Positions 11,412 through 24,466 of a DNA stretch of 64,000 bases are shown piece after piece; within the stretch, counting starts at the first letter, position 1, and each line of letters starts with the position of its first letter. The stretch comes from Acanthornis magna (Eukaryota; Chordata; Aves; Passeriformes; Acanthizidae): positions 1,054,001 through 1,118,000 of the forward strand of contig JAWUZG010000001.1 in assembly GCA_036785705.1 (NCBI GenBank). The letters run 5' to 3'. The notes beneath the pieces were generated by a model that worked only from the letters and a program-made list of their open reading frames with translations, was not told the DNA's origin and ran no database searches. Position numbers and translations under genes: made by a program.

Positions 11412-12755
11412 ATCTAAAACTAGGATGAATTGTGAGGAAAAAACCCACATTTTCTTTCCATCTAACTTTATGTATCAGACTGTAGGTGCAAACCATATCT
11501 GGTGTGCAAAGCACACTCAGAGGCCAAGAAGACACTGATCTCTTGGGTAGTTTGCTCTGCCATCTGAAAATAGCTGTTTTTTCCAGCAGCAGAGAGGGAT
11601 TTTTCAGAAATAATATCCTCAGATAGGTGCTTAAAATTCAATAGGGTGCTTTGTGCCGAATTCTACAAGATCTTTGAGCACTGAAATTAATGAGATTTAG
11701 GAACCTAAGCGCTTGAAAAGAAGAACCCAACAGAGCTGATCCATGTGCCCATGCTCCTGTTGGCAAATGTGTGACAGGAACTGAACACAGATCTGTGAAC
11801 TGGTGTAATCCACCACGAATAATCGCTCACTTTGAGACTCCACAGCCTGACACACGCGGAGCAATCCCAGCACAAACCGCGTGCGCCAAAAGTCACGGTG
11901 GGAAAATGACTGGAAGTGTATGAAAGCAGCACTGCCTGTTGCTGTAATCTTCACGGTGATAATGTCACTGGGGACTGGGATTATGAGAGATGCTGTGTGG
12001 AATGAGGCTGGTTTGTGTCACAGGACTCCTCTAAGACAAAACACACAATAAAGAAAAGCCCGACCAAGCAAAACCCAGACACCGTCCAGCTGTGGTTTCA
12101 CGGCAATTAATACGATTGGGGATTTTGCTTATCTCCGAGTTTTATCCTGTCTTTTGCCACGGAATTGCAGCCCAGGCTGTGAATGCTGATTTGAGGACTT
12201 CATCTCCTGAAACAGAAATGTGGAGGTTGGGTGTGCCGGGAATATGGGAAACGTCTCAGTGTGTTAAAATAGAATCCCTGGCATGGTTTGCTCTGGTGGC
12301 TGTGTTGGGAATACAATGTTAATTGCTGGACTAGGCTTTGGGCAGCTAATGAGTAAAGGATCTCAGTGGATTGGGGTCTTAATTACCTGATTTACTTTAA
12401 CCTGATTTCCTCTAACCCAGCAGGTCAGTGGGACTAATCCCAGAACAAGACACTGTGCTCTGTGATATCTTCAAACAGGTCCAAGGATTTCCAGAGAAGA
12501 AGTGGGGAAAGGTGCTTGTCTCAGTGGAAATTAGACACCTATGCCTAATATAATGATATAGAAATAACCCTTTGTTAACTACTTCCCAGCCTGAACACCC
12601 AAAGTCACATCAGATCTTGCTCCTCCCAAATGCTTTGGTGCCCAGACTTCTGCTCCAGCTCTCAGACAAGCTAAAGAAGCAGCAATCTCGACAATTCCTT
12701 GTTTCTCTCAGCTGGGAATAAAACGAAACAAAACAAAATAAAAATTTCACCGAGT
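11412..12755. other. Gene-free unique sequence
   Basis: No gene or repeat end was recognised. Just before the next CR1 lies an A-rich simple stretch, roughly 12719-12745. Confidence 0.5.
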
Positions 12756-12826
12756 CAGAATCATTAAGGCTGGAAAAGACATCCAAGATCAAGTCTAACC
12801 TTCGTCACCAAGTCCAAACCATATAA
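12756..12826 (-). mobile_element. Very short CR1 3' terminus
   Basis: The plus strand reads CAGAATCATTAAGGCTGGAA, then AAGACATCCAAGATCAAGTC and a decayed 'gtccaaacc', which is the inverted last ~70 bp of the second CR1 3'-end type. It is a strongly 5'-truncated insertion directly after the A-rich stretch at about 12719-12750. Confidence 0.75.
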
Positions 12827-15402
12827 ACTGAGAACACAATTCAGCACAGAGAGGGAAGACCTGTGTCTGAACCTGTAAACACACAGCAATTCTCAGTTGA
12901 CCACAGGAACTTCAAAGCTTTATCACCTTTCTCTACCTGATGCTTGCCATTTTTTACACCTTTGCTGTCACCAGCCCCAGAAACTGAAGTTTGCACCGAG
13001 TACAACTTCTTTGAAGTGATTTCCATAACTCTGCTCACTTTTTTACTGCTTTTTCCATTTTTGTTACACTCCACACCAGGTTTATCCAGATAAACATCAT
13101 GCCATGCTTTTCTCTTACCCTTTAAGGAAGAGTATTGGGTGCCACTCAGTGGTGGAAATCAGGTTAGAATGAGGTCCCTGGACCAATGAACAATGTCCTT
13201 TCTGGGCTCTGTGATGAGGATGATAAACTCTGTCACCTGGAGAGGCATCTCTCTCCTCTGTGTTATTATCACAGCAAAATTGTCAAAGGACAAAATGAAT
13301 TATTCCAACATCTCCAATTAAATGAAATATTAATCTAAAATAGCCCTTTTTCTGAGTTAGGGAACTTTTATAGATCCTTTTGTTTTGCTGAGCTTTATCT
13401 CATATTCTGTGTTCCTCGTTTGGTGTCTTCAGCCCTTGTTTCATTGAGACAAAAAGGAAAATAAATGAAAGACAGTCAGCAGATTATTAATGAAAACTTT
13501 CAAGTAAAACTTAGTTGGAAAAAAATTTGTAAGCCAAGTTTCAGATTAATTTCACTTTCTTTAGTGGTCTAAGAGTTGGAATTTTAGTCTAGACTATCTT
13601 TAGTAGCCATAGGCACAGGGAAAACACATACTTCTCCAGAAACTAATGTCTAAGGAGATTTATCATTAATTGAATGGTCTCACTGGGCCATAAGCTGAGC
13701 ACATCTTGTGCTTGAAATGACATATATGCCTAAATGATTAGGAACTACAATTATTAGAAATAAAAAACTGCAACCTGCAAAGCCTGTTTTTGTTCGGGAA
13801 CCTGTCAAGCTTCACTGCAGAAATCTGTACCCACACATCCACAGAAGAAAGTCCCTTCCAAAGCTTCTCCTGGAAGCTCTTTACCTTGCCTATTCTTAAA
13901 ATCTCCAGTGATGGAAAATCCATCACATGTGGGTGGCTTAATTTTATGCATACAGTAATTTTGTGGTGAGTTACTCCTCTGAATAAAATATGTCAGTACC
14001 TTCCTCTTTAAGCAGAATTTCTGAAGTTTTTAATTAATGTTCTTCCCATCTTTAAAGCCCAGAATAAACATTCTGATCACCTTGTTTGGCTTCCTGACTA
14101 CAGCTGTCCCCTCTATTCCTGTATTTAGCATCCAAACACAATATATTCATTTCATAAGAACAACCAACCTTTAAAAAGGGTGAAGAAGTGAAATCCAATC
14201 AAGCTTCTGATTTATGTGTTGATTACTTTTTTTTAACAAATACAGAAAATTTGAAAAGTGAATTTAAAATTAGGAAATGAATTCTTTCCCCCCAGAATAA
14301 TGTAAACAAGACTGTTTAGCTCTGTTGCTCCCAACCATTGATCTGCTGCTCTGACCTTGTAATCAGAGAAGACTCTGAGCCCTGCATTTGTCTTTGAAGG
14401 CTGCTAATAATTAAATCCTATTGTTTCACTGAAACAGAACATGACTCTCACAATTTGTAACCAGAAGCAGTATAGCTGCACTGAACAATGTTGGATAAAC
14501 ATGCCCTTCAAAGATCAAAGGATGTAGGGCTGTGTCAATTAAAAAGAAAAAAAAAATCAGCATAGCTAAACTGCTGTTTCTCAGCAACTTGGTGCGGGTG
14601 CAGATCTGAGGCTGCCTAGATTGCTTTGCTTTCATTTCACAGTCTCAGGGGTATCTTTATTCCCCCCAGTGCCTGGGGAAGTTGGCACACCCAGATGTGA
14701 GCTCTGAGTCTGCGGGCAGAGGGAGAGAGTACCCCCCTCATCCCTAATTAAACGTTCAAAGGATTTGCGCTCCCTCCGAGCAGCACATCTTTGTGGCATT
14801 AAATAAAAATCGGCCTCAAAGAGAAAACACACCCACACAATGTGTTCAAGGAGGCAGTGGGCAAGAGGATAGCGGGAGGATGTGGATTTGGAGTGACGTT
14901 GTTTGCTTTCATTTCTTCCCTGTGAGAAACCTTCCCTTCTCCATGGATTTCCATCAGCGTTCATGCTCTGCACCAGAGACTCACTTTGATTCCACTTTGG
15001 CCATGCAACTCCAAGAGGAGACAGGAGAAACCATGGCTGCTTAAGGAGTTTACCCCTTCCCAGGAATGTCCGTGTGATTTATGGCCAGCAAGGTGTCTTT
15101 AATTAACAGGACTCTCACTGGGTGTTTCCTGATGGCCAAGAAAGGAGGAAAACCTGCAGCAAATGAGTCCCAGCCACGCCTTGGCTTGTCTGTTCTTCTA
15201 TTTCACTGCTTTTCCTCTCTGTGTTGAACAATTTCCAGGGACATGAAGAGTCCCTTCCTGAAATGTCTCCACTTGTGCAGGGACAGGTCACTGCTGGGAA
15301 GGGCAGGTCCCACTCTCCATGATCCTTCTGATGGAATCTGTGGTGTCCAGTCCATCCATAGATCCATGTCATAAACTTTTCCAGTGCCTCTTGCCGAGAC
15401 CA
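12827..15402. other. Gene-free unique sequence
   Basis: No open frame over about 113 codons and no recognised domain. The stretch 13260-14640 is AT-rich with short T and A runs. No repeat ends were seen. Confidence 0.5.
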
Positions 15403-15583
15403 GAGAATTTCTTCCCTGTTAGGGTGAGCAGGCCCTGGCACAGGTGCCCAGAGAAGCTGTGGCTGCCCCTGGATCCCTGGAAGTGTCCAAGGCCAGGTTG
15501 GGAAGGGCTTGGAGCAGCCTGGGATGGTGGAAGGTGTCCCTGCCCATGGCAGGGGATGGAATGAGATGGGCTTTGAGGTCTTT
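15403..15583 (+). mobile_element. CR1 LINE fragment lacking its 3' terminus
   Basis: Plus-oriented CR1: GAGAATTTCTTCCCTGTTAG, then CAGAGAAGCTGTGGCTGCCC, TGGAAGTGTCCAAGGCCAGG and GTGTCCCTGCCCATGGCAGG, up to TTTGAGGTC. The expected last ~35 bp (CTTCCAACCC... and the ATTCTATGATT repeats) are missing and replaced by a T-rich, unrelated sequence, so the copy is truncated at both ends. Confidence 0.92.
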
Positions 15584-16497
15584 TTTTAAACTTAAATTCA
15601 GTTTTCATTTGAAATAGGGAAAGAAAAGGCATTTTTATTCTAAGAATTTGTTCCCTTTAACTCTTGTACTTCTGGAATCAAATGCTTCCATTATGTGTGC
15701 CTGGACTTAGATTTAATAGCACAACGAGAAGAATGTAACATATGTGCAAGAGTGTTCTCTAACCTAGGCTCCTGCTTAAGAATTACAGGTATTTGTTGTT
15801 TGTTTGCTACACTTCTTGGGAAAGCAGAGCTATTCCCTCCTCCTCCTTGTTTATACTCCATTTTTATTTCCTAGTTCTAGACAATACCATTCCACCTCAG
15901 TGAATATTTTACAGTTTCCTTGAAATAAATCACTCTCTCCACCTTCTTTGTCTACTAAAGACAAAACCTTATTGTAACGAGTTAAATTCCAGTATCACTT
16001 AATCTGAGGAAAGAACCTGGCCCATAAAGTTTGACAAATGATGATCATTTTAAAAAATAAAATGTACGTGTTGTATCTAAACACAGTTGATCTCCTTCCT
16101 CTCAGCTGTCCTGGTGTTCAGCTGCTTGGAAAGTTTCCTCTGGGGAAAGCCTTTATTAAATGATTTGTGTGTCTTTTACATTTTGTTCCAAATTATCTGG
16201 CTCCCTCATTTTATTTCTTCTTCGGGCTGGCTGCTTGCTACAGCTAATTTGGTTGTCCTTGCTGGGACTACCATAAATATTCCTTCCCAGTAGTACTTTG
16301 CAAGCTGAATTAGTCAAGTGATCTTGGCTCCAAGAAAATCCTCGACGAGATCAAACACTGGGAGAACTTTATGGTTGGAGACACTGTTTAAAAGTCACCT
16401 ATAAAGGAGCATGAGCAAAAAAATGCTGACAAGGCCGAAAAACATTTCATAGATGGTAAAGCCATGATCTTCAGGATTGTGTTTGAAGGGAGAACTG
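15584..16497. other. Gene-free unique sequence
   Basis: AT-rich single-copy sequence with nothing recognisable, ending at the target-site duplication AACTG (16493-16497) of the LTR that follows. Confidence 0.5.
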
Positions 16498-17305
16498 TGT
16501 TATAGATGAGTTGGTTTTCTTAGGCTGGTTATGTGTCAAAGTGTTTGTGAGTTGGTTAAGTTATATCAGGGCTGGACTTGGTTGAATGGTTGATTTCATG
16601 TCAGGGTTGGGCGTGGTTGAGTGGTTGATTTTATTTTGGGTTTGAGCGTGGTTGAATGATTGATTTTATTTTGGGTTTGGGCTTGGTTGAATGGTTGATT
16701 TCATGTGAGGGTTGGGCGCTGCTGAGTGGTTGATTTTATTTTGGGTTTGGGCTTGGTTGAATGGTTGATTTTATGTTGAGGTTTGGGCTTGGTTGAATGG
16801 TTGATTTTATGTTGGGGCTGAGCTTGGTTGAATGTTTGATTGTAACTCGGAGCTGTTTGAGTTACACCGCGCAATGTGCAGTGCAGTGCCTTTATGGAAC
16901 TGCTGGACGGCAGTGATCAAAGGGGATGGTGAATGTGGAACTTTCCAGAAGCTTTCTGTGGGTGCAGTGACATCTCTTCGACTGAATGGACCAATGATAT
17001 GGACTTACGGAAAAATGGTTGGACAGGAATGCACTGCAAGAACGAGCCAATCCAGAGACACCTATACGAGCCAATCACAACGAGAATCAAAAAATGAACT
17101 AATCCTGCATGAGCACAGGTTATAAGAACTCTTGTGGTGCTTTGTGGTCCTCCTGAGGTCCTCGCTGGTGAAGGAGCGCCCGGCGTTGCACACCGTTCCA
17201 TTGCTCTGCTTTGCCCCTGAGAAATTTGGCTTACCCCAATTTCTCATTCCCAGTCATTAATTAATAAGCAGGTTAATCACAAATGGTGTCAGCCCGTCTG
17301 TTACA
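16498..17305 (+). mobile_element. Probable solo LTR of an endogenous retrovirus
   Basis: An ~808-bp element starts TGTTATAG and ends CTGTTACA, so its termini are imperfect inverted repeats of the TG...CA kind. It is flanked by ACTG on both sides (AACTG at 16493-16497; ACTG at 17306-17309), which fits a 4-5 bp target-site duplication. Internal signals are in LTR order on the plus strand: two CCAAT boxes (17047-17051, 17071-17075), a TATA box (TATAAG, 17121-17126), a hairpin with 8-bp arms GAGAAATT/AATTTCTC (17219-17226, 17238-17245) and an AATAAG poly(A)-like signal (17263-17268). The 5' third is a 35-bp minisatellite. No gag, pol or env remnant lies beside it, so I call it a solo LTR. The retroviral class is not determined. 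Confidence 0.7.
16580..16842. repeat. 35-bp minisatellite with 105-bp higher-order period
   Basis: Seven full copies start at 16580, 16615, 16650, 16685, 16720, 16755 and 16791 (36 bp for the sixth), then a partial copy; a decayed partial copy precedes the array. The unit begins GGTTGAATGGTTGATTT. Copies 1 and 4 share the variant TTTCATGT(C/G)AGGGTTGGGCG, copies 2 and 5 share GAGTGG plus TTTTATTTTGGG, and copies 3 and 6 resemble each other less closely. Triplets have therefore been duplicated as 105-bp blocks. The array sits in the presumed U3 of the surrounding LTR. Confidence 0.93.
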
Positions 17306-17309
17306 ACTG

Positions 17310-20300
17310 TGCACTCACTTCTCTCCCTGCAATGACTGTATTAAATCGTGACACCCTCTTTGGAACCGGGAACGAGGAGCCCCTCATAAAAATATCTGAA
17401 ATATCAGATTGAAAACAAGGAGATACGGCCTGGCCTGCAAATTGAGAGGCAGAGCACTGAAGGCTGCAGGAGCCTCCAGGTATGCTGGGTCTGCCTGGGA
17501 AGCAGAGAAGGTGAATCCTGCCTGGGCTAAGTGCTACCAGAGTGACCAAAATGAGAGGAGAAGTTGTTTCTTCATCTCCATCTTTGCTCTTATTTCATCC
17601 TGGCAGCACCTGGAGATTTAACCCCTGCAGGGCTGTGGCTCCTGGGTGGAAATTGTCATTGGGTAAGTCTGCTGTTGGCTTCAGGGTGGCACATATTTAC
17701 CATTCTCCCCAAAATTTGTGGTTATCAAGGGGCAGACTGGCTCTGTAATTGTCCTGACAATGGTCTCATGTCTTTCTGTCACGAGGTTGAAGCTCCTGAT
17801 TTTATTTCAAGCTCTATAGACACTTCATTCACTGATACCTAATTTCAGGGTAGCAGAGGGTGTCAAAAGGGCTGGAATTATTTCTGATTGGGAGGAATTG
17901 ATGAAGAGCTTTCCGTCAAAAATTCCCTTATTTTTAAAATTTTTCCAGCCATGCGCCAGTTAAAACATTCTATTTCAGCATTTTTGAAAGCAAATTTTCT
18001 TCCTTTTCAGCTGTAAAATAATTGTTTTCAAGTCTGAAGTTGCCAAGTGCTTCATTTAAAAGGGGTACAAAAATCATTAAAAGTGCCCATTAGCCACACA
18101 AAATGTTTTGACTTGAAACATCTCTTAATTAATTTTTAAAAACGCTTTTTTTCCCCTCTAAGTTGTTCTTGTACAACTCTCCTCCCTTCAGCTCCCCAAA
18201 ATAGAGTTTTCAAAATCATAAAATCCTTATTATTAAGGTTAGAATCAATTACTCTTACAGTTTGCTCAAACTGTTTGAGATGTGGTGGACAGAGCTACTT
18301 TCATGTCAAGATTGACTTTAAATAAAGAAGGTTTCTAATACTAAATTGAAAGGGCTCAGACTTTATCCTAGTGAAAAAGGAGAATGATTACACATGGAAA
18401 AGTATTAAAATATCCTTATTTCTTGTAGAATCAGAATCTATATATGTTTAACTCTCCCACACCACTCTCAGGATAGATAAGTCTTTATTTTCACACGATC
18501 TTTCTTGATGTTAAAAGGGAAGTCTATTCATCTTACAATAAACCTGGAAAATTCTCGGGTGAAGAAATGCATGAGACAGCATAAACATGATCCGAGACAT
18601 TTTGGGTACAAGCAACAATTCCACTTTTCTTGTAACAGATGACACTGCTTGACATTAGAACAAGAAATACCTGTTGCCTGTGCTGTAAAATCTCCTGCAA
18701 ATAGCTTCTGATTTGTGGCACTGATATAAAGGCTGTGTTTTATGGAGCTTACCCAACCAGCTTTGCTATGTCAGGTTATCACAGATACATTTTTTTCCAA
18801 TTCATTTTGAGACCAACTGCTGCTAAGAGGCTGTAACAAGGGCTGTAACTTGCTCCTTTCACTTCCATTCAGACAGTTTGAATAAACCCTCATTTCAGCC
18901 TTTTACAGGCCCTCTTTCCATTATACTTATTTTATTTTACTTTTCTCCACAGAGATTGAGCCACTTTATTCAGGTCATTTTCTGCAATATCATGTTAACC
19001 CATTAAAATGTCAGATAATTTATTGTCCATCCAGTCCACCTGCCTGTCCTTTTCCCTTAAACAGCACAATCATTTCTGTAAGCTCTGCGTTCCCCTGCCT
19101 GTTCAAAGGTCCTCGTGGTTGTCCTCACCTTCTCATTAAATCTCGCCCAAGAACAGTTGCCTTGGAAACCAGGGAGTTGATCCAGCAGCAGGGCTGAGCA
19201 TCTTCACCTTGCCTTGACTTTGGTGGGAGGTGAGGCCACTCAGCCCTTCTGAAAGGAGGGTTTAGTGCAAGGCCAGCAGAGAATCCACTAAATGTTGTTT
19301 TCTTCTGGTTTCAGGATGGTGGGGAGTGATGCTGTTCCTCACACTGCCGCCACGTGAAGAGCAGAAGGAGGTTGAAACCACTGATGCTTTTCCGGCATCT
19401 GTGAAACCATTTGAAGATATTTTGGAAATGCAAATGGTATTCAAATGAACAAACTCTTTCTGAAAGTCTGGGATGACCCTCCTTTCCTTCCAGGCTATTT
19501 GTAAAGTGCCGGTACATTTGTAAGGGAGCTACCAGGGTCGTTACAGATTTGGATTTGGATTGGAAACCGGTTTGGATTTAAAAAAAAGAAGAGAAAAGCA
19601 AATAAACAGCACATCTTAGATGGTTTCTGAGAGGAGTCCTTCCCAGGACTCAGCCAATGTAAGCACTGAATCTTAATGTTTCCAAGGAAAACAAGGCAGG
19701 GATTGGAATCTTGCCAGTGAAGAAATGAAGTCTAGATTGCCGTGATAATCACAGCAAGAGATAACTTGTGGAGATAAACTATACCCTGAGAACAGAGCTG
19801 GCTCTGCTCTGGTCACCAGTTCAGCTCTGGATCAAGATCTCTGTTTCCATGAAGCCTTCAGACCTCCCTGTGAGCTCTTCCCAGGCTCACCTGGTTCCAT
19901 ACGGAGCCATTCCTTGGACATGCACCTTGTTGTCAGTACCAGGAGCACTGGGCAAGGTCCAGTAGAGCAGAGCATCTGCCAAGCCTATGCAATCCCAGGA
20001 AAAAAAAGACCTCTGCAAAATCACACCCTAATGGAAATGACAAATCCTACCTCATTCCTGGCTGGAGGTCTCAAATGCTTCATTGGAGCTTGCTCCTGGT
20101 CTTTGTGTGCTGGCACTGAAAAGTCCAATTTTGGAAAAATCTGGGAAGATGTTTCCCTTCTGACTGAAATTCACACCAGGCTTTTCCCCTCTTCAAACTC
20201 TAGGGAACCTTTTACCCTCAAATCAAGGTTTGCTCCCATGGGTTGCAAATCTTTCTCTCCATGAGGAATATCCCCATCCTATCACCCAGACACTAAATAA

Positions 20301-22898
20301 AATGCTTTGGCTCTCTTTTCTTGATGCCAGCTTAGAGTGGTACATGCTTGGACAATTTCTGCTGATCCCAGGTTGTTTCAGATACCAAATTTGATCAAGA
20401 CATTTTCAGAACATCTCCAGAAATATTTTCTCTGACTCTTTCTCTTGATATTTTTGGTGTTCATTCTCAGGTTTTTATTTGTTTTGTTTTCTTGATGTTC
20501 ATTTGTGCTGTGTTTTGTAACAGCAAATAAAATCCTTAAGGTCAAAAGGATTTATTGTTCTTTTAGATGGAAAGGCATTTTTTAACTTGAGAAAATGAGC
20601 ACTGGAAGCAAATCTGAACTAAAAACTCATTTGGGACATAAAACTTTCTTCTTTTACACATGTCCATCTGAAATCCTTTCAAACTAAAAGCAGTTACTTA
20701 CAAAATACTGTGCTACGAACAGGCAAACCTTCCCATAGAAAGATGAGATGACAAAACAAAGAAGGTTGCCAAGTCACCTGATGCATTTCTTCAACTTTCC
20801 TCAAGTCTTTGTATCCATGTGCCAAGCTGATGTTTTTAAAGGGAAACACAAATGACTTGAAGTTTATATTTTGGTCAAGTCTAGAGGCACTAAATGACAT
20901 TAGAGCTACTGGTTAGTAGGTACTGTAGGAAAAACAAGGAAATTACTTTTCCTGCCTTGAAATCTTTTCAGCTGAGACACACGTGAAAAAGGCTTCTTAC
21001 TCAAGCTAAAATACACTATTCCCTTTCTTACAGAATTAGTTGGTGTTAAATGTCTCTCCCTTCTGCCCTTTTCCCCATCATTTGCATTGCCAGATTTTCT
21101 TCCAGAGACTGCTCCTTGAAAGAAAGTAAAAAACCAACGGCAGAGACTGAAAGAACAGGCAAGAATAACCACAGCAAAGACAGAATAAAGGCAGGGCAGT
21201 CCCACCTGGAAAGAAGAATTCACTGTTACCATCCCAACCCTGCAGCATTGGCACATTTGGTTTTATTCAACAACAGGGAACTCCCAGGGCATTCCCAGCC
21301 CTTCGGGGTCATGGATCTGAATTCCTTGCCCTGCTGTACACTGATTTTCTCTCCCATCTTGGGCAAGCTCAGATTCAATCCAGTGCCCAGTCGTGCCTTG
21401 AAAATAAGGAAAAATGTATTTCTGAAGTGCAACATGTTTGGACAAAAGTCTCTTGCTCACAGTAGATGGAGTGGATGTGAGACAGGTTTGGATCCCTGTG
21501 TTGTAGGGATTTGCACCTCTAAAAAAGGCTTTTAGTACTGAATAATAATATGCTTCTAATGAATGCTGCGGCTGTAAAATCTCTAATCTGATAACACATT
21601 GTGCAGGAAGCAAGCAGACATCTGTTCCTATGAACACATCAATATTTAGGTGGATTTTGGATGCAGAACTCTCCCCATGCTGTTTAATAATGCCACTGGC
21701 AGAAGAGATGTCCCGCCTCAATATCTGGCAGCAAATGTTTTGCAACAGGGTCATGTATTCCGTGGAGGACGGTGTGAACATATGATCCACTTTTCCCTGG
21801 CAAAGCGTCCATCATGCATGTGAAATTTTTTGTGGAAGACAATAATCCCTCCCATCCATAAAATCACATTGATGGGTGAACAAGAATAGGTGGAGACAGG
21901 AACGCTCTCACCTCCAGCATTACCATCTGTGGCCTCTCTTTGGGACTTTTTAAATGGAGAGTATTTGGAGTTGGGTGAGAGCTTCTGAAATGAGGAGTGA
22001 GAGGAAGAGCCCACCTGGCTAAGATAACACACCTGGCTCAAAGTGTTGGTCCCTAAGTGCCCAGGCACATTTTAGCCCCAGCACTCTGAGGATCTCAAAG
22101 CTATTCCCAAAGTGCAAGGCTGACTTTTCTAGAACAGCCCAAATTCTGTCTTGAGTCAGCAGTTCATCTCCACCACTAAATCAAGCCCAAATCTCCTGTA
22201 ATATTTCACACAGGTAGCCTCTCCAGGTATTCCTTTTTCCTCCAACAACTCGCTCATCAGATATTATAAGCCAGAGTCACACTCTTCATATTTAACTGCC
22301 CTCAAGGCCTTTGTCATCCCTGAATTTTTTCTGCTGCTTTTTTGAACCCATGTAACATTATGGCATCCACATCCTCGTGAGAAAAATCTTGCAGGACTGG
22401 GTACAGACTGCGAGAAGAGTTACACATTTCTCCCTCCTAGGATCCCACTGGCATCTGCCAGTTCAATTTGCTGAAAGCTTTAGCCTTGTAGAGTTTTTCT
22501 GGAAATCAATAAAAGCTCTCACAATGCTCAGCAGCACCGGTGGGTGACCATTTCTTACTGACATCCATCCTGCACTATAGAAAGGTTAATTAAGAGTGTT
22601 TATTTTGGGTTGGCTCTAAAGTGTACTTGCTACAGGTACACAGAGCCATTAGGTTTCTGACAGATTTTTTTTTTCCATTAATTTTGTTTTCTTCTTTGCA
22701 AATAAGGAGGCAATTTCTGGTTTTGGCACATGGATGTGTTGGTGCCAGGGCCAGCCCCTAGAAATAGCTTTGTTGCTAGCATCTCACACCGGACTTGCTG
22801 GTTTTGCCAGGAATGGAAGAGGAAGTTTGATTAACCCCATGTAAGAGGTGATTTAAAAAATCCCTCAAATGACACTGAAACTCTTTCCACATCCTTCT
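17310..22898. other. Gene-free unique sequence
   Basis: About 5.6 kb without a recognisable gene or repeat end. Overlapping open frames near 21050-21535 (+) and 21263-21790 (-) reach 161 and 175 codons, close to the chance maximum, and show no domain. AT-rich stretches occur near 17920-18140 and 18900-19030. Confidence 0.5.
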
Positions 22899-23198
22899 GA
22901 CAGGAGGGTGCAGCCAGGTGGGCATTGGGCTTTGCTCCCAGGAACAAGGGACAGGACAAGAGGAAACTGGCTCAAATTGCACCGGAAGAAGTTTAGATTG
23001 GATATCAGGAAAAGTTTTTTCATGGAAAGGATGGTCAAGCACGGGCACAGCTGCCCAGGGCAGTGGTGGAGTCACTGTTCCTGGAGGGATTTAAAAGCTG
23101 TGGATGTGGCACTTGGGGACATGATTTAGTGGTGGCCTCCGCAGTGCTGAGGGACTTGGTGACCTTTGAGGTCTTTTCCAACCTAAATGAATCCATGA
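22899..23198 (+). mobile_element. CR1 LINE fragment, second 3'-end type
   Basis: Plus-oriented CR1: TGACAGGAGGGTGCAGCCAG, then GGACAGGACAAGAGGAAACT, AAGTTTAGATTGGATATCAG, GCTGCCCAGGGCAGTGGTGG, GGGATTTAAAAGCTGTGGAT and GAGGTCTTTTCCAACCTAAA, ending in a decayed ATGAATCCATGAG tail. Same broad 3'-end type as the inverted copies at 10996, 12756 and 37902. Confidence 0.92.
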
Positions 23199-24311
23199 GA
23201 GATGGAGCAGAGGCTCCATGCAGAGCCACAAGGCTGCCAGCTGCCAGAGCAAGGGACACAGCAGTTCTCCATTTAAGATCCTGGCTTTGACACCCGGCTG
23301 CCATGTGACCTTGAGCATCATGTATTTTGGATTTTTAATACATTAACAAGAAGAAGAGAGCAGCAGAAGGGGAGGCAAGAGTGCAGTAACACTGAATGAT
23401 GCAGCAAGAGGTGTCTTCAGAGCTAAAAAATCCCTGCTCAAACCTGTGTCAGATTTAAAGATTTGCACTTCTCAGCCATCAGAGTTACACAGGGGGATAG
23501 ACTGGCAGATAAATTATGCAAATAAGGATCAAAATACTTGCACATTTGCTTCAATCTTATTTTCTCAACCTTTTAAAATAGTAACTCTAAGTGTATCTAT
23601 TACAACTCAGTGATTTTGGGCACGTACTTCCCACGCCACACTCCAGAAAAATATATCAGAGCACAGGACTAACAAGGAGTGAGGTGCTTCACTGCAGTTA
23701 AAGGCAGAATGCAAATGTGACACCACTGCTCTTCTCTGTTCACTCAGAAGGAGGTTCCAAGCCAAGGTTTCAGATCCATGAAGTACTCAGCACGGCTTGG
23801 GGAGGTCCCAGTCAGTGGCTATTTGTTATATGGCCTGCCTGTCTCTTCTGAGTCCGAGAAAAATATGTAATAACACAGCCTAATATGCACTGCTACTATC
23901 GGGGGAAAATAAGTGGTATTGCCTCACGGTTTTGGTTCTTTAAAAAAACAAACTTATTAAAGAGGTGGCATGCTTGCAGCTCTGATGACAACAGGGTAGA
24001 GTAAGAAATGAGCTGAATGCACAGTGAGGAGGGACACGGCAATTTGAAGTGAGGAATTTAACTCTTAGGGCTCGGCTCTAGAAGCACTGGTGAGTGACTT
24101 TACTCATTTGTCACTTCCCAGCAGAGCAGCTCAGCAGATGCAAGGGCAGCTGGATCCTAAATTCCTTGCGGCTCCACCTGTGTACACGGTTTGTGTGAGT
24201 TTCAAAGTTCCAGAAAAGCAGTTTATATGCGGGTTGAGTGATTGCTGGCAGTAGCACAGAATCGTGTAACAAAGAGGAGCTGGGTACACAGCACCAGGCA
24301 TGACAAACTGA
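23199..24311. other. Gene-free unique sequence
   Basis: No gene or repeat end was recognised. Short open frames only. Confidence 0.5.
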
Positions 24312-24466
24312 TGGAAGAGGCTGTCCAGAGAAGCTGTGGATCCCTGGAAGATTTCAAGGGCAGGGTGGATGGGGCTATGAGCAGCCTGGTCTAGCAGAAG
24401 GTGGCACAGGTGTGGAATGAGACAATCTTTAAGATGCCTCCCAACCCAAACCGATGATATGATTTT
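24312..24466 (+). mobile_element. Degenerate CR1 LINE 3' end
   Basis: Plus-oriented, diverged CR1: GAGGCTGTCCAGAGAAGCTG, a shortened 'ggatccctggaag', then GGATGGGGCTATGAGCAGCC, TGGTCTAGCAGAAGGTG and CCCAACCCAAACC, ending near GATGATATGATTTT. Several small deletions compared with the better preserved copies suggest an older insertion. Confidence 0.85.

Noticed and set aside
17284..17292. TGGTGTCAG as a retroviral primer-binding site for tRNA-Leu
   Set aside because: The match stops after nine bases, and the flanking ACTG duplication places the LTR end further on at 17305, so the motif lies inside the LTR.
21263..21790. 175-codon minus-strand frame overlapping a 161-codon plus-strand frame
   Set aside because: Neither has a recognisable domain and the lengths are within reach of chance.
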